A DNA stretch of 64,000 nt from Nissolia schottii (lineage: Eukaryota > Streptophyta > Magnoliopsida > Fabales > Fabaceae), in NCBI GenBank assembly GCA_003254905.1, contig QANU01087068.1, forward strand, positions 330,248-394,247, given 5' to 3'. Below the pieces are notes generated by a model, which had not been told where the DNA came from, made no database searches, and saw only the letters and a program-made list of their open reading frames with translations. The translations under genes and the position numbers were made by a program. Positions within the stretch are counted from its first letter, which is position 1, and every line of letters begins with the position of its first letter. Positions 42,458 through 54,221 of the stretch are shown piece by piece.

Positions 42458-43860
42458 GAGCAGTGTTACATGTACACCCTTAAAACATATACCATACATA
42501 CACCTGTATCATAATACGGTGGGCCCCTCAAATAACTGCTCCGTCCACTTTCTCTCCCCTTCTCAACCACAAGCGTGTGAAATCATGCACATCACAAAAC
42601 CTTCCGGCTTCCACTTCCTTCTGTTTTCTCTCTTCTCTCTCGTCGCTCTCATCTCTCATCACTATCATCTTCCTTCGTTCTTTCTTCATTCTCATCATTG
42701 TCATCTCTCATCCCCCTCTTCACTCTCGTATTCATATAAAAGATTGTGCATTCAAATCACATATATCAGATTCTGCACTAAAATCTGATATGTTTGAATA
42801 AAATCACAATGATGTAAACAAGTGCTTAATGTTTGTGCATAAGGTAATATAATATTTGTGCACATCGTCATATAATGTTTGTGCACTAACAATCTGATAT
42901 CATATTCTACAAAAATACTTAACTATACATTAAGTAATATGCATATATGTAAAGTTTATGCATTAGAATATATAAAATTGTGTGTACACATGTATGTGAA
43001 CTAATTTTTATAAACTTTGTCCACTAAAAATGTATAAAGATTGTGAACTTATTTATGTTTGAATAAAATCACAGTGCTGTAAACAAGTGCTTAATGTTTA
43101 TGCATAAGGTCATATAATGTTTGTGCACATCGTCATATAATGTTTGTGCACTAAAAATCTGATATCATAATCTACAAAAATACTTAACTATACATTAAGT
43201 AATATGCATAAATGTAAAATTTATGAATTAGAATGTATAAAAGTGTGTGTACACATGTATGTGAACTAATTTTAATAAACTTTGTTCACTAAAAATGTAT
43301 AAAGATTGTAAACTTATTTATGTTTGAATAAAATCACAGTGTTATAAACAAGTGATTAATGTTTGTGCATATGGTCATATCATGTTTGTGCACATAGTCA
43401 TATAATGTTTGTGCACTAAAAATCTGATATTATATTCTACAATATTACTTTGTGAACTCCATTCAGATTTCATATTCTGCAACATAGACTCCTTACCACC
43501 ATTGTTAAAGATAGATCTCATCTATTTTAAAAAGAAAATTAACATTTTATCATCTTAATTTCATTTTAATCAAATTTGACATGATAAGAGGATGAAGATG
43601 AGGAGGATGAGAATGATGAGAAGGATGATGATGATGAGAGGATGAAAGAATGACAAAGATGACGATGATGAACATAACAGAATAAGGATGAGAGATTGAA
43701 GATGATACGTGAAAACGATGACGAGAACGGGGTTCAGGATTGGGCGCGCGTTGTGTATAATTATACGTTTTACGTATAATCATCATTAATTGTGTATAAA
43801 ACCGTATAAAAGAATAGTGTATGTACTGGGGTATGATTTAGGGGTGTACATGTGGCATTT
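42458..43860. mobile_element. TIR element A of the TGCACAAA-array family
   Basis: The left end AGTGTTACATGTACACCCTT and the reverse complement of the right end, AATGCCACATGTACACCCCT, form the inverted termini, continuing as AAAACATATACC-type sequence. The exact 12-mer CTATATAATATA stands outside both ends (42446-42457 and 43861-43872), a likely target duplication. The interior has a pyrimidine-rich part, a 265-bp tandem repeat and a GATGAGGAGGATGA-rich part. There is no transposase. A relative lies at 45255-46219. A duplication of 9-12 bp would fit a Mutator-like origin, but that is inference. Confidence 0.7.
42791..43440. repeat. 265-bp tandem repeat, about 2.5 copies, rich in TTTGTGCA
   Basis: TGTTTGAATAAAATCACA starts at 42791, 43056 and 43321, 265 bases apart each time. 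Every unit carries AATGTTTGTGCATAAGGT, TATAATGTTTGTGCAC and AATCTGATATCATA. The third copy is partial. Confidence 0.9.
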
Positions 43861-43872
43861 CTATATAATATA

Positions 43873-44519
43873 AGCCAACTTGCTGGGGGCATTAACTTTT
43901 CTTAGCTATTGTGAGTAATTATTTTGTTAATTGAGGATCCAAGTAATCACGTTGTCAAGAATTGACCCTTGGTCAACATATGACAAACAAACTGCAATTA
44001 GATGATGCAACATAGAAATTAGGTACTTTTTATTCCCTTTTTTTTTCCTTTTCTTTTTTCTAATGACGAATTTACATTTTTTTTTAAAAAAGGAAAATAA
44101 TAAATTTATAATAACTAATAAGTGTGAATTAGTAAGTGCTTGCATATTTAAAAGGTAGGGAGAACCATTATAGATTGTTCAAAAGTGTGCGTAAATTGAG
44201 GCTAAAAATTTTTAACATGGGAATATTTTGAGATAATATGGAAAAATGTGGTGTAAAATCATTAATTATTAAAATATAATAATGGTATGTAATTTGTTCA
44301 ACTTTCAGGTGAATTATAGTTTAAAATAATAAAATAATACATTTTCTTGACTCGTTGTAATATCATGGCAAATACTATATCATAATTCACCTCTTCCTTA
44401 AGAGCATCTAATATATTTTCCTCCTAACCCAACAGTCACTTGCCCCTACTGCTCTCGTAAATTATCACTCTCTTGCTCCCTTATTGATGCAGCCAGAGTT
44501 GGTGTGAAACAATTTATTT
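43873..44519. other. AT-rich spacer between transposable elements
   Basis: No gene, RNA or repeat end was recognised. Confidence 0.5.
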
Positions 44520-44990
44520 TGTGGGGGCCTTTGGTATGGGGTAATTTATTCAAATTATCGATAATTTGACTTTTAAATTACCTAGTAATCCATATTGATT
44601 TGTTTGATGAGATATGATTGTTGGTAATATAGAATACTTAGATAATGCACATTGTCTTCAAAGTGATAATGTGGAATACCTCCCTGGGAGATATCTATCT
44701 GGATTAGTACCTCTATGTAATCATAAATAATAATAATACAATAAAAACAAAAATAATAACAATAATAAAAATAATAATGAAATAGTAATAATAATAAATA
44801 ATAATAATAATAAAATTAAAATAGTAATAATTATTAAATAAAATAATGATAAAATAATAATAATAATTACATTATCAGTGTATACTAAACACTACAATGT
44901 AACATTATCAATAATTTAAAATGTGGTAATCTTTCTAAAAGGTAATCTAGATTACCTGATAATTTTTGAGATAATGTATCAAACGCCCTC
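44520..44990. mobile_element. Tourist-like MITE with AAT-repeat interior
   Basis: The left end GGGGGCCTTTGGTATGGGGT and the reverse complement of the right end, GAGGGCGTTTGATACATTAT, share the GGGCxTTTGxTA terminus and continue with related AATTATC-x-GGTAAT sequence. It ends directly at the TAA that begins the next element. The interior contains a long AAT/AATAAT tract (about 44715-44870). Confidence 0.5.
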
Positions 44991-45254
44991 TAAGGGCGTG
45001 TTTGACAAAGGAATGAAATTGAGAGGAAAGAAAATGAGTGGATTTATATTTTTCATAAGTATGTTTGGATGAAAGAAAAATGAGAGAAAAAAATAGAAGG
45101 ATAATGATGTTAAATGACACTTTTATCTTTTGATCATTATAAAACATTATTTAATCACAAATTAGTAGGGATAATATTGAAATTAGAAACAAAATTACTA
45201 TTTCCTTCCATTTTCCATCCACTTGTGACTTGTGGGAGGAAAAAAATTGGTGAG

Positions 45255-46219
45255 TGTCATACACCATATTTCTATCCACCATACATTTACTCCATATTAA
45301 ATACGTTTGGGCTCACTACAAATACTCCCTTATGTGCGGATCCCCAAAACTTGCATGCACACGTTATTCGCGCTTCTCAGTTTTCGTTCACATGCACAAA
45401 CTTTATAAGCATATGTGCACAAACACTATGTAGTAGAATGCACAAACATTACTCGCTTATAAGCACAAACCTTTACATAGATCATACATTATATAATTCA
45501 TTAGACTCTTGGATGCACAAATTTTATAAGCATTTGTGCACAAACTTTATGTAGTAGAATGCACAACATTACTTGCTTATGTTCACAAACTTTTACATGG
45601 ACAATACATTCCAGAACTGTGCACAAACTTTATGTAGTAAACATTACACGTTTATACACACAAACCTTTACATAGACCATACATTCCATAATTCATTAGA
45701 CTCTTGGATGCACAAACTTTATGTAACAGAATGCACAAACATTACTCGCTTATGTTCACAAACCTTTATATGGACTATACATTTCAGAATTCATTAGACT
45801 CTTTAATGCACAAACTTTATGTAGTAGAATGCACAAACATTACACGCTTATGTTCACAAGTATAGCATTTTACAAGTAATTATCTACTCAAGCATTTATC
45901 AAGTAAAGCACCATTGTTAAAAGGTAAGTCTCATCCATTTTGAAAGAAAATTAATATTTTATCATCTTAATTTCATTCTAATCAATTTTCACATTATAAA
46001 AGGACGAAGATGAGGAGGATGACGATGATGAGGATAAAAGTGATAGAACGAGAATAAGGAGGATGACGATGATGGAAAATGATGATGAGAACGAGTTCGG
46101 GATTGAGTGTGCGTTGTTTATAATTTTGGAAACTATATGGAATACGTATCTTGATCATTAATTATATATAATTGGAGGATATATGTACGGGTGAATGTAA
46201 ATTGGGTGTACCCAAATCA
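45255..46219. mobile_element. TIR element B of the TGCACAAA-array family, nested
   Basis: The left end AGTGTCATACACCATATTTC resembles the left end of element A. The right end complement carries GGGTACACCCAATTTACATT then CACCCGTACATAT. The stretch 45900-46110 is clearly homologous, in the same orientation, to 43495-43745 of element A (ATTTTATCATCTTAATTTCA, GAAGATGAGGAGGATGA, GGATTG-G-GCGTTGT-TATAATT). The interior array differs: TGCACAAAC-rich units instead of the 265-bp unit. It sits inside the Tourist-like element, so it inserted later. Its exact ends and target duplication are uncertain. Confidence 0.6.
45340..45860. repeat. Array of TGCACAAAC(A/T)TTA(C/T)-rich units
   Basis: The words ATGCACAAAC, ACTTTATGTAGTAGAATGCA, CTCGCTTATGTTCACAAACC and CAT-CATTAGACTCTT recur about four to five times with spacing of roughly 90-125 bases. 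The chance frames over it (for example 45114-45554) are repeats, not genes. Confidence 0.8.
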
Positions 46220-46334
46220 TTTCTATTATACCATATTCATTCTTTCCTTTCCCCCTCTTTTTATAGGAAGTTAATTTTTTCCTTCCAATTTCTTTCCACT
46301 CCTTCCATTTTTCACTCAACCAAACACTACCTAA

Positions 46335-47305
46335 CTGATTACATCTTCACAAAATTTTCTAAAGGACCACAATTCAATAATACTACTACCTATTAATTAC
46401 ACTCATTTGCTACAAATGCAGAAGAGGGTAGCCGTAGCTGTTCAAGAAGAAATCAGTAGAAGGTAGAATGAGAGAAGTGAAGAAGATGAATGATGGTCAC
46501 TAAGTTTAGTTGCGTGTTTGGTAAGATAAAAGATCGTTTGCGTGCGCGAGCTATCAACTCATCCATCATCATCATCATCATCATCGTGGTTTTGGCGTAA
46601 AGAAACCTTCAATGCTAATTATGGAACCGCCATTGTAGCACCACTATCCAACTACCAAATGTAGATGTCTTAATGTAGACATTAAGGTAAAATGTAAATT
46701 GGGCACTATAACTCAGATGAAAGCAAACTGCAAAACTACTAAAAGGAGAAATGAAAATTTGACAAAGTAAAAAAAATAATTAATTATCTTCGAAATTTAC
46801 AATCAAGCTAAGACACCTTTTGTGAACCATAGCTGCAAATGCAATACCTGTACTACTACGGGTAATGGGGATATCCTTCTGGTGAATGAGGGTCTCTCAA
46901 GAAATTAATCTTTTTTGCAGTAACTGGGTCATTATCTGATTAAGAGACAAAATAAGACCCCGTAACACTAAACTATTGAATCTTATATTATCCAATGTAA
47001 TACTTTTGAGTTTTATCCGATGCAGTGCATATTTGTACAACTTATCAATTTTTTTTACCTTTTTTTCTTTAAAGAATTTCAAGTATCAAATGTCATTAAT
47101 AAAAATAAATAAGTTAATAAGTTAAATTTTAAAATAATTACTTTATTAATAATTTATGAAATTGTAATAATTCACAAAATAAAGTAATTAGTTAATAACA
47201 AGAGGCATCAAATTTTCATTAACCCTAAACTTTTACAGAGGAAGCAACACTGTTTTCACTCGTTCAGTCATTTGAACAAACACATGGCACTCAACACTCA
47301 TTCAT
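46335..47305. other. Intergenic DNA 3' of the first DUF538 gene
   Basis: It contains a short (ATC)n tract near 46562-46584 and AT-rich sequence. It likely holds the 3' untranslated region of the DUF538 gene at its right end. No other gene was seen. Confidence 0.5.
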
Positions 47306-47785
47306 TCAGATCCAATCCACAAGCCTCGTCGTCGCAGTCGGCAATGCCCTGGGGGCGCACCGCGGCACGTCCTGGAACTGCTCTGCCGGGAGCTCCTCGG
47401 AAAGAACTCCGACGAAGAATTCGAGCATGCCGGAATCACGGTGGACCTTGATCCCGGTGACGGGGAGCCAGAGGAAGAGCTTCTTGGCCTGGATGCCGGA
47501 GACATCGGAGACGGAGCCGTCGGAGAGCTTGCCGGTGACCACGGTGTCGTAGAAGACGAGGTGATCGAAGTGGACGTAGCAGGGGGAAGGGAGCTGGAGG
47601 CGGAAGAAACCGTCGGGGGAGAGGGAGTAGGATACGACATCTTTGGGGAGGATTCCCTTGGGGAGACCGTACTGAGGGAGGAGATCGTGGATATCGGTGT
47701 TAATGGGCGAGGAGGAGGAGGAAGACAAGCAGGTGAAGGTGAAGAAGAAGAAGAGGATGGTGGTTGTGGGAGTTCGTGGCGACAT
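47306..47785 (-). CDS. DUF538 secreted protein (SVB-like family)
   Basis: A single exon of 159 residues. The signal peptide MSPRTPTTTILFFFFTFTCL is followed by a Ser run. The DUF538 fold follows: DIHDLLPQYGLPKGILPKDV (about 32-51), YSLSPDGFFRL, CYVHFDHLVFYDTVVTGKLS (about 69-88), a KKLFLWLPVTGIKV strand, and the end EQFQDVPRC. DUF538 proteins such as Arabidopsis SVB (trichome branching) are small plant secretory or endomembrane proteins with a bactericidal-permeability-like fold and poorly known biochemistry. Compared with the second DUF538 gene in the window it shares the LLPxYGLPxGxLPxxV core but is clearly diverged. The coding part is much GC-richer than its flanks. Confidence 0.88.
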   Translation of the reverse strand: MSPRTPTTTILFFFFTFTCLSSSSSSPINTDIHDLLPQYGLPKGILPKDVVSYSLSPDGFFRLQLPSPCYVHFDHLVFYDTVVTGKLSDGSVSDVSGIQAKKLFLWLPVTGIKVHRDSGMLEFFVGVLSEELPAEQFQDVPRCAPRALPTATTRLVDWI

Positions 47786-49744
47786 GGCGGCGGCGTCAGG
47801 TGATGGTAGAGTTGGAGTGTGTGGATCTGTTATGGTTTAGACTTTAGGGATTGAACCGATTTGAGGTTCGGTGTGTGTGACATGTAAGTAAAGTTCATCA
47901 GCAACCTCACATTTTTGCAATATATTTTTGAATACGTACGTGTTTAATAATATTTTTGAGACATAATCATAAAAAAGAATTATGAGTCACGCAAAATTTG
48001 TTAAAAATATATTCAAATACATGTGAGGTCTATTATCTTTTTATATGTATTTAAAGAAAATTTTAAACACATATTCACTCAAAAATATTTCCATTTTCAT
48101 ATCAAGAAGTTAATTTTGAAAAGATTAACACAAAGAATAAGTAGTAATGAGAATTTAATGCGCTTGACAATTTATCGATAATTTTAAAAATCAATTTAAT
48201 TAGATATAAAATATAATTAGTTGTGTGAATTTGAATAAAAATAATTTTTTATTAAACTGTGTTTGACTCGCAGCCAACTTAAAATTAATTTTAGAATATT
48301 ATAAAAAGTATCAATATTTATCATGATAAAATAAATAAATAAATTGATGGATATCAACAAAATAAACTTATATACAATAATAATAAATTATTAAATAAAT
48401 TATTAAATTGTTAAATGGTTGTTGTGTCATCCAATATACATTAGAGATTGTGTGTCAACATACAAATTAATAATCACATACATCTAAAACCAAAATCACA
48501 TAACATAAACAACACAATTGAAACCAAAGCTATAGTGTAGAAAATGGAGATAAATTATTTTAATATCTTGAACCATTTGTCTTTGTTCATTGTTCGATAA
48601 TAGAGATACTAATATAAAGATAGAATCTAATGATAATGTGAAATAAGATTAGATATTTTAAATAAAAGACAAAGAATCCTAAGTTGGTAAAAAGTGGGAA
48701 GTGAATTGATGGAAAAAGAAAAAAAAATTTGTATGAAAAAAAATCAGTTTAAATTTGGTTTTTTCATAAAATTAGTTATTGAGTTGTTATCAAACATAAT
48801 TTTTATAAAAAAAAAATTAGCCTCAACAGTACCTAGTTAACCTAATTCTTGAAGTTGTCAAACACCTCTGTTGGTGATAGGTGAAACACAGAATTTGTAG
48901 TGAACAGTGAAAGAAACGCAAAAATGACACAAAAAATTTGTTCACGCAGTTCACCCAAATTGGCTACCTCTGTAGACTGTAGAGCAGCTACAATTCCTTC
49001 TCATTAAATCAGTTTTGGATGCAGAAAATAATAAGATACAAGGTTCCTCTCTTTCAATCCTAGGTTACAAAAGTAACTATTTATAGGGTACCAACCAACA
49101 CCTATGAAATACCCAAAAAAACCCCAAACCTAGAAAATGAGCCACAATTCTCAACAACCTCATTAACTAAAAACTATAGGAATATTATTAAAGAAGAACT
49201 AATTTTAATTGAGATGTATTTAAAATGTTTGAGTGTTGGATTTCTAAACTTTTCTATCATCGTGTGTTTGTTGATTAATTTATTCAACAATAATATGGTT
49301 ACATATTCTAGAGGTGTACCTACATGTTTTCATAATGTATTTTTAAATGGTGGTTACGTATGATTATATATTACTATAACTATCTCACAAAAACTTAGTA
49401 TTTAATTTTCATTAGACCTATTATTATTTGAACGAATGTCACCACTATTTGGTTGAAGTTTATAAATTAGAGTTTAATATATTTTTGTTTATATATTTAT
49501 TTGTTACACCCTAAATCCATAGATTTTTAATAAAAATATTTTGTTTTACCATAAATATTTTTTTATAATTTTTTCCTAATTTTTAATAAATATTAGATAC
49601 CTATGGACATCTGTGGGTATCCATATACTTGCAGAAAAAATTTTAAGCGAATATCCATATGAATATGAGGTGGGGATGTGAACAATTTTTTATTCATGAG
49701 GTGGGTGATTAGGGAATATCCCCACCCCATTGTCATTTCTAGTA
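47786..49744. other. Upstream region of the DUF538 gene and AT-rich spacer
   Basis: The first 100 bases are the DUF538 leader/promoter side. AT-rich DNA follows. Near 48870-49150 a GC-richer stretch with CTGTTGGTGATAGGTGAAAC, TTCACGCAGTTCACCC and CTATTTATAGGGTACC looks like an antisense LTR fragment (CTATTTATAG would be its TATA region), but boundaries were not found. Confidence 0.4.
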
Positions 49745-50480
49745 ATTAAGGAGTGAGTAGTGCTATTTTTACACTAAAAACCAAACATGCGTAAACACCA
49801 TGCTTGGTGTATTAAAAAGCATTTTTGTTAAGGAGAAAGACTAATTATTTTAAAGTTATTAAGTGGGACCTACTAAAATATTAAGATGAAGGACCATATA
49901 ACTTTTGTAAATGGACATGAATAGCCCTTATTTCATCAATATCTTGTTATTTGTCTAAAAAACAGATCCCCCTCAAGTGAAGATATAACATGATAATATC
50001 ATGTATCTAATCTGAATCATTCATCGTCGTTAAATAAGATTTAAGGACTAAAATTAAAAGAGGGTGTGTACACTGTAGAAAACCCCAAGTCTCCGTCCTT
50101 TCTTCTCTGTCACGCTCCATCTCCTCCACCAAGAAAAAATTGTGAAAAAATTGAGAAAAAATTAACACTAAAAACCGGTAACAATAAATAATTCAGGAGA
50201 ATGACTTATTCTTTTAAAATTATTTAAGTGAGACCTATGAAAACATTAATTAAGATGAAGGACCGTACCACTTATATAGATAGACACTAATACCCTCAAT
50301 TTTTACTCTTCATTTTCTCTCTTTCTCAGTTTCTCCCCTCTCTGCCCTCTCAGCTCCTACTCTCAAGTGAAGATATAAAATGACATTATTTTGGACCATC
50401 CATCGTCATTAAATGAAATCTAACAGCTAAAATTATAAAAAATAAAAATAAAAAAGGGGTATTTACACACTAAAAAACTC
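49745..50480. repeat. Two direct copies of a 330-bp repetitive sequence
   Basis: 49745-50090 and about 50160-50480 share, in the same order, ACACTAAAAACC, GGAGAA-GACT-ATT-TTTAAA, GACCTA, AAGATGAAGGACC, CTCAAGTGAAGATATAA, CAT-CATCGTC-TTAAAT and ends near TACAC. They are separated by about 70 bases. No coding sequence or TIR was recognised. It ends just before the gene-fragment cluster. Confidence 0.65.
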
Positions 50481-50499
50481 AACTCTCTTTTCTTCCTTC

Positions 50500-50722
50500 C
50501 CTAAGTGCTCCATTTCTTCCGCAGAGAAAAAACCACCTCCGCCCCCATTTGATGAAACCCATCATAGCCACCTGCTGCTGACTCCCCAAGTCCTGCTCTA
50601 TTTCCCATGGCTTGTGCCTGGACAGGTTCTACCATTCCACTTCCATCTTTTCCAAGTCGGTCCATCAAAATTATACATAGAACAAGAAACAACCACAACA
50701 TGAAAATCTTGGAATCCTTCAA
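50500..50722 (-). pseudogene. G-patch domain fragment (SUA/RBM5-like)
   Basis: The minus strand reads DRLGKDGSGMVEPVQAQAMG then NRAGLGES. This matches the core of G-patch domains (GLGKDGSG-x-EPVQAQ-x-R-AGLG) found in splicing-related G-patch proteins such as plant SUA. The leading GWxxG half is missing, and the following SAAGGYDGFHQMGAEV is not part of the domain. Upstream sequence on this strand is AT-rich, so it is an isolated exon piece. Confidence 0.6.
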
Positions 50723-51129
50723 CAGATATGCTGTGAGGGAACATCAAATGTTCAGGGGCATCCTATCCAAGAGTTGAGGTGCAATTCGATGGAAAAAAAA
50801 AATGAAAAAGACATCTATATGGATTTTTCTTTTCTACTTGCACATAACCAGAAAAGATAAAATTTGGAGCACTGGAAACTGATTGCAAATGCCAATATTT
50901 CTACCAAACACCTTTAATATTGGAAAAAAGTTAAAAACTCATGTAGTGAACAAACCAGAAAGCTCTTCTGCTGTAACCAATCTGAAATACCCGATAGTAA
51001 GGCAATATGAGCAGGAACCAACAATTTGTCACAAAGTTATGCAGGAAAAAAATTGTTAAAAGTAATAATAAGATAAATAGTGTAACTTTCAGCTTTATCA
51101 AAAGAATTAAAAAAAAAAAAAAAAAAANG

Positions 51130-51430
51130 CACATGTGCAAGAACAACTACCAAGGAAGGACAAGATTAAAAAAATTGAGGAATGGACAACTTAGCAAGCA
51201 AGCTAATTGCTCACATGTAAAATCTGACAGCAAAGTCAAGCTTTTTGGCCAACTTTGTGTGTTTGTGTGTGTGTTCATGTCATGCAACTAAAGCAATAAG
51301 GCAACTAAATTTGTTCTCTTTAATTCTTAGCCAAAAGAATTTGATCCTTTATACAAACACACAATGCCGTGCTTATCATGTAGAACCCTTATAGTATAGG
51401 AAATACCAAATAAATGGCGTGTTAAACCCT
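51130..51430. other. Spacer with an A-homopolymer and a single N
   Basis: An A run at about 51109-51127 is followed by N at 51128. Nothing else is recognised. Confidence 0.5.
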
Positions 51431-51433
51431 CCA

Positions 51434-52057
51434 GTTATTTCTTTAAGTCAGCTGCTGCAAATGAAGTGGAATCCATCTCAGATGCCTCCCATTCATCCGG
51501 AACAAAAACCCAAAAGTCTTCCATCTACACAAAAAAATAAATGAGGAAACTTTATATAGTTAATCATTAGAAAAAGTCATTTGCAGCATAAGGGGGCATA
51601 TGTAAATATAAAATGCATAACAAAGAACAATTGCCAAATCTACATGCTATTTAAAATATCAAGTAAATAATTCACCACCATATTGTAGATGTTTATTCAT
51701 TCTCTTCACATCCTTAAAGCTTCATGTTAGATTTCTAATCATCACAGTCTAGGACAGACTACTTTAAGAGGATCATCAAATTGGGAGCATTTGAATGAAG
51801 CTTAAATCAATCTTATAAAAGGTTAAGTAACATTGAAAGATGTTACTGAAAAGAGTAATTACTCTAAATTCTCTTCCATCAAAAATCTGGTCTGCCACCT
51901 GCAAATAACAGGATGTTTCACATACTTAACAAAAGTTAATTAGAAAAATGAAGTAAAATATTGCAAGTTGATCCAAAGTTAATTACCTTAGTGATGGGAT
52001 CCTTCCTGCCTAGCCTCTTAAGTGCAATGCAATTTCGCTATCTACATCTTGCACACC
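51434..52057 (-). pseudogene. Exon-like fragments, one resembling listerin (LTN1)
   Basis: Three exon-like pieces lie in order on the minus strand with splice-like borders. The first (about 51988-52050) reads DVDSEIALH and, after a 1-base frame change, LKRLGRKDPITK followed by GTAATT. Plant listerin E3 ubiquitin ligases have DVDSEVAQHLKRLGRKDPTTK near their N-terminus, so this looks like a listerin exon. The second (51864-51899) reads VADQIFDGREFR between TTTGCAG and GTAATT. The third (51437-51526) reads MEDFWVFVPDEWEASEMDST with SFAAADLKK and a stop. I do not recognise the last two and they may come from another gene. All phases are zero, so a spliced chimeric message is conceivable. Confidence 0.4.
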
Positions 52058-52059
52058 AA

Positions 52060-54220
52060 AGAATGGCAAAATGATATCACAATTTGGTAAATTATAACAT
52101 TAAGGAAAGGAGAATAAATACTCGAACACATTGCTCAAATTAATTTGGAAGCTTGCAATACTATTCAGAGGGTTAAAGAAAAATGCAGAAATTAGTTTTT
52201 TCAAGAGAGAGATCCAACGACATTTGACACATTGTTGCATGCGGTTTATTATGCCTCAATTAAACTAATTAACAATTATTTAGCTCAACTTCCCAATCAG
52301 CCTAAAGTATCACAGCATTGAAATGAATTTTTTCCCAAAAATTTGCATGTTCAGCTCCTACTTTTTCAGTAAAACTGCAGAACACATGTAAACTACAAAA
52401 TCGAAGCAAAAACTAATATTTCACAAAACAAAACTGATGATTGCAAGTAACAAATGTTACCACCTAAATTGCACAATGGAAATCCACACTCTTCTAAAAA
52501 TGCCCAATCCACACTTAAGGCAAAAGGTAAAAGCCACTAACCACGCTTACAAGTGCAATTTTTATACATTGTGTATGGATTACAAGTGATTTTTAGTAAG
52601 ATTGTTAAGTCTCAATGATAATTAATGGGGATCAACAAACCAAAAATATGACGACGCCACAACAGAGGAGGCCACAAAGAAAAAGATATCATATATTGTA
52701 TCATGTATCCATAGTTAAGGTCTCTGCTGGGCAGGCCACCTCCACCATGTCCCCACTTTGCTCCTCTCCATGAAGCAAGATGGCGTAGTTCTCCATTCCT
52801 AATCCTTCAAGCTGCTCCTCGATGCGTCCATTGTCGCCGGTAACTTCAATTTGTCTGGTTTGCATTTAATTTCAAAAATATTAACATTTTATTTTTATTT
52901 TTATTTTTATTTTAAATTTTAGCTGGTTTGCATTGGTGTTAGTGGCTGTTATGACATTCACACCGGCATATGCATGAATAGGACCCTTTTGGTTGCCATG
53001 AGTCATGGCATTTACTGATGGTCCAGTCAAGTGAATTCAATCCAGGTGCATGGACTAACTGTTCAAAATAGATTAAGTGAATGTCAAATTAAAGTTAATA
53101 TGCATTGTCAAGTTGTATCTTACCTAAAACATTTTAGAAGTTTCAGTACAGCTATATGTATGTTGCCGCCAACTTTATTTAACAACTGTTGTTCTTCTTT
53201 GAGCTCCGCCTTACTGTTTCATTACTCATCATTTTTTTCATTTTTGGATTTCAATTTTCTAGCAAAGGATGGTCCTGTACTGTGATCAGGTCAAGCATAG
53301 AACATGACTTGAATTGAAATAGATATCACAATTCACAAAACAAATCCAACAAGATTTGGTACAATTTTGACGTGTTTCTAAATCTTCACATGAATCTCAA
53401 AAATCTTCACTATCAGCTGCACCTTCATTTTAATTTTCTTAAGACAAATTTTGTAATTGTAATTCTTTTTTTTTTTTTTCTGGCTCTCGAATTTCATAAA
53501 AGGTTGCAAATTAATTTAACCTGAGGCAGGTGAAAAGTGATCCCATGCAGTGATGGAGGGACCACTTATTAGCAGCCGTTGATCAATAAAGTTTTAAAAC
53601 CAATGGCTCAACTTTATTAGCCAGGCCAATTTGTCAAACTCATACCTATCGGGAAAAAAAAAATGTCAATCTCATCTTTGAGTTTTAATTTTTAAGAAGG
53701 ATCACACCCTCCATATTAATTCAAGCTCTTGCAGCTTTCCACTGTCAATTTCCTAAAAACTGCTTCACATATTTCAAGAAGATAAGAACTCCTTGGTAAC
53801 TTGTAAGAACTCCAACATGTTATAGTTTTTATCTGAGATCATACTGAAAGAATTTAGAACTAGACTGTTTGTTAAATACTGAAACCTGATATCTTTACAG
53901 CTGCAACGATTTTTGTAGCACTCCTCCCTACTTTTAATTTAAAAATTAAATTATTTTCTTATTTAAAACTGCCCCATATTTCATCCTACTCCTACTCCTA
54001 AAGATGAAAATTGAATAGCCAATGACATACGCATAATAATATACTAGAGAGTTAGTTTTTAAGTTGCAGAGCATATTGGTGCAATTTGCTATAGTTGCAG
54101 TGACATTATACAAAATTGGTAGAACTAGTTGAAGATGAAGATGATGATACCTTCACCGATTCAAAGTTCCCATCGAAAAATCAAGAATTAGCATAATAAG
54201 AAAGAGAAACCCTAACCTTA
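52060..54220. other. Intron-like spacer between gene fragments
   Basis: AT-rich, with one GC-richer island at about 52715-52860. On the minus strand the island is open (VTGDNGRIEEQLEGLGMENY, then AILLHGEEQSGDMVEVACPA). It looks exon-like but I do not recognise it. The rest holds no recognisable gene. Confidence 0.35.
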
Positions 54221-54221
54221 T

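Larger units (their letters stand above)
44994..46331. mobile_element. Tourist/Harbinger-like element with TAA target duplication
   Basis: It starts GGGCGTGTTTGACAAAGG and ends CTCAACCAAACACTACC, whose complement is GGTAGTGTTTGGTTGAG. It is flanked by TAA on both sides (44991-44993 and 46332-46334), the TTA/TAA duplication expected of PIF/Harbinger elements. The subterminal GAGGAAAGAAAATGAG corresponds to TGGAAAGAAATTGG on the other arm. No transposase is present. Most of the interior is a second, inserted TIR element. Confidence 0.55.

Noticed and set aside
47441..47803. Acidic plus-strand frame of 120 codons
   Set aside because: It is the antisense shadow of the DUF538 coding exon.
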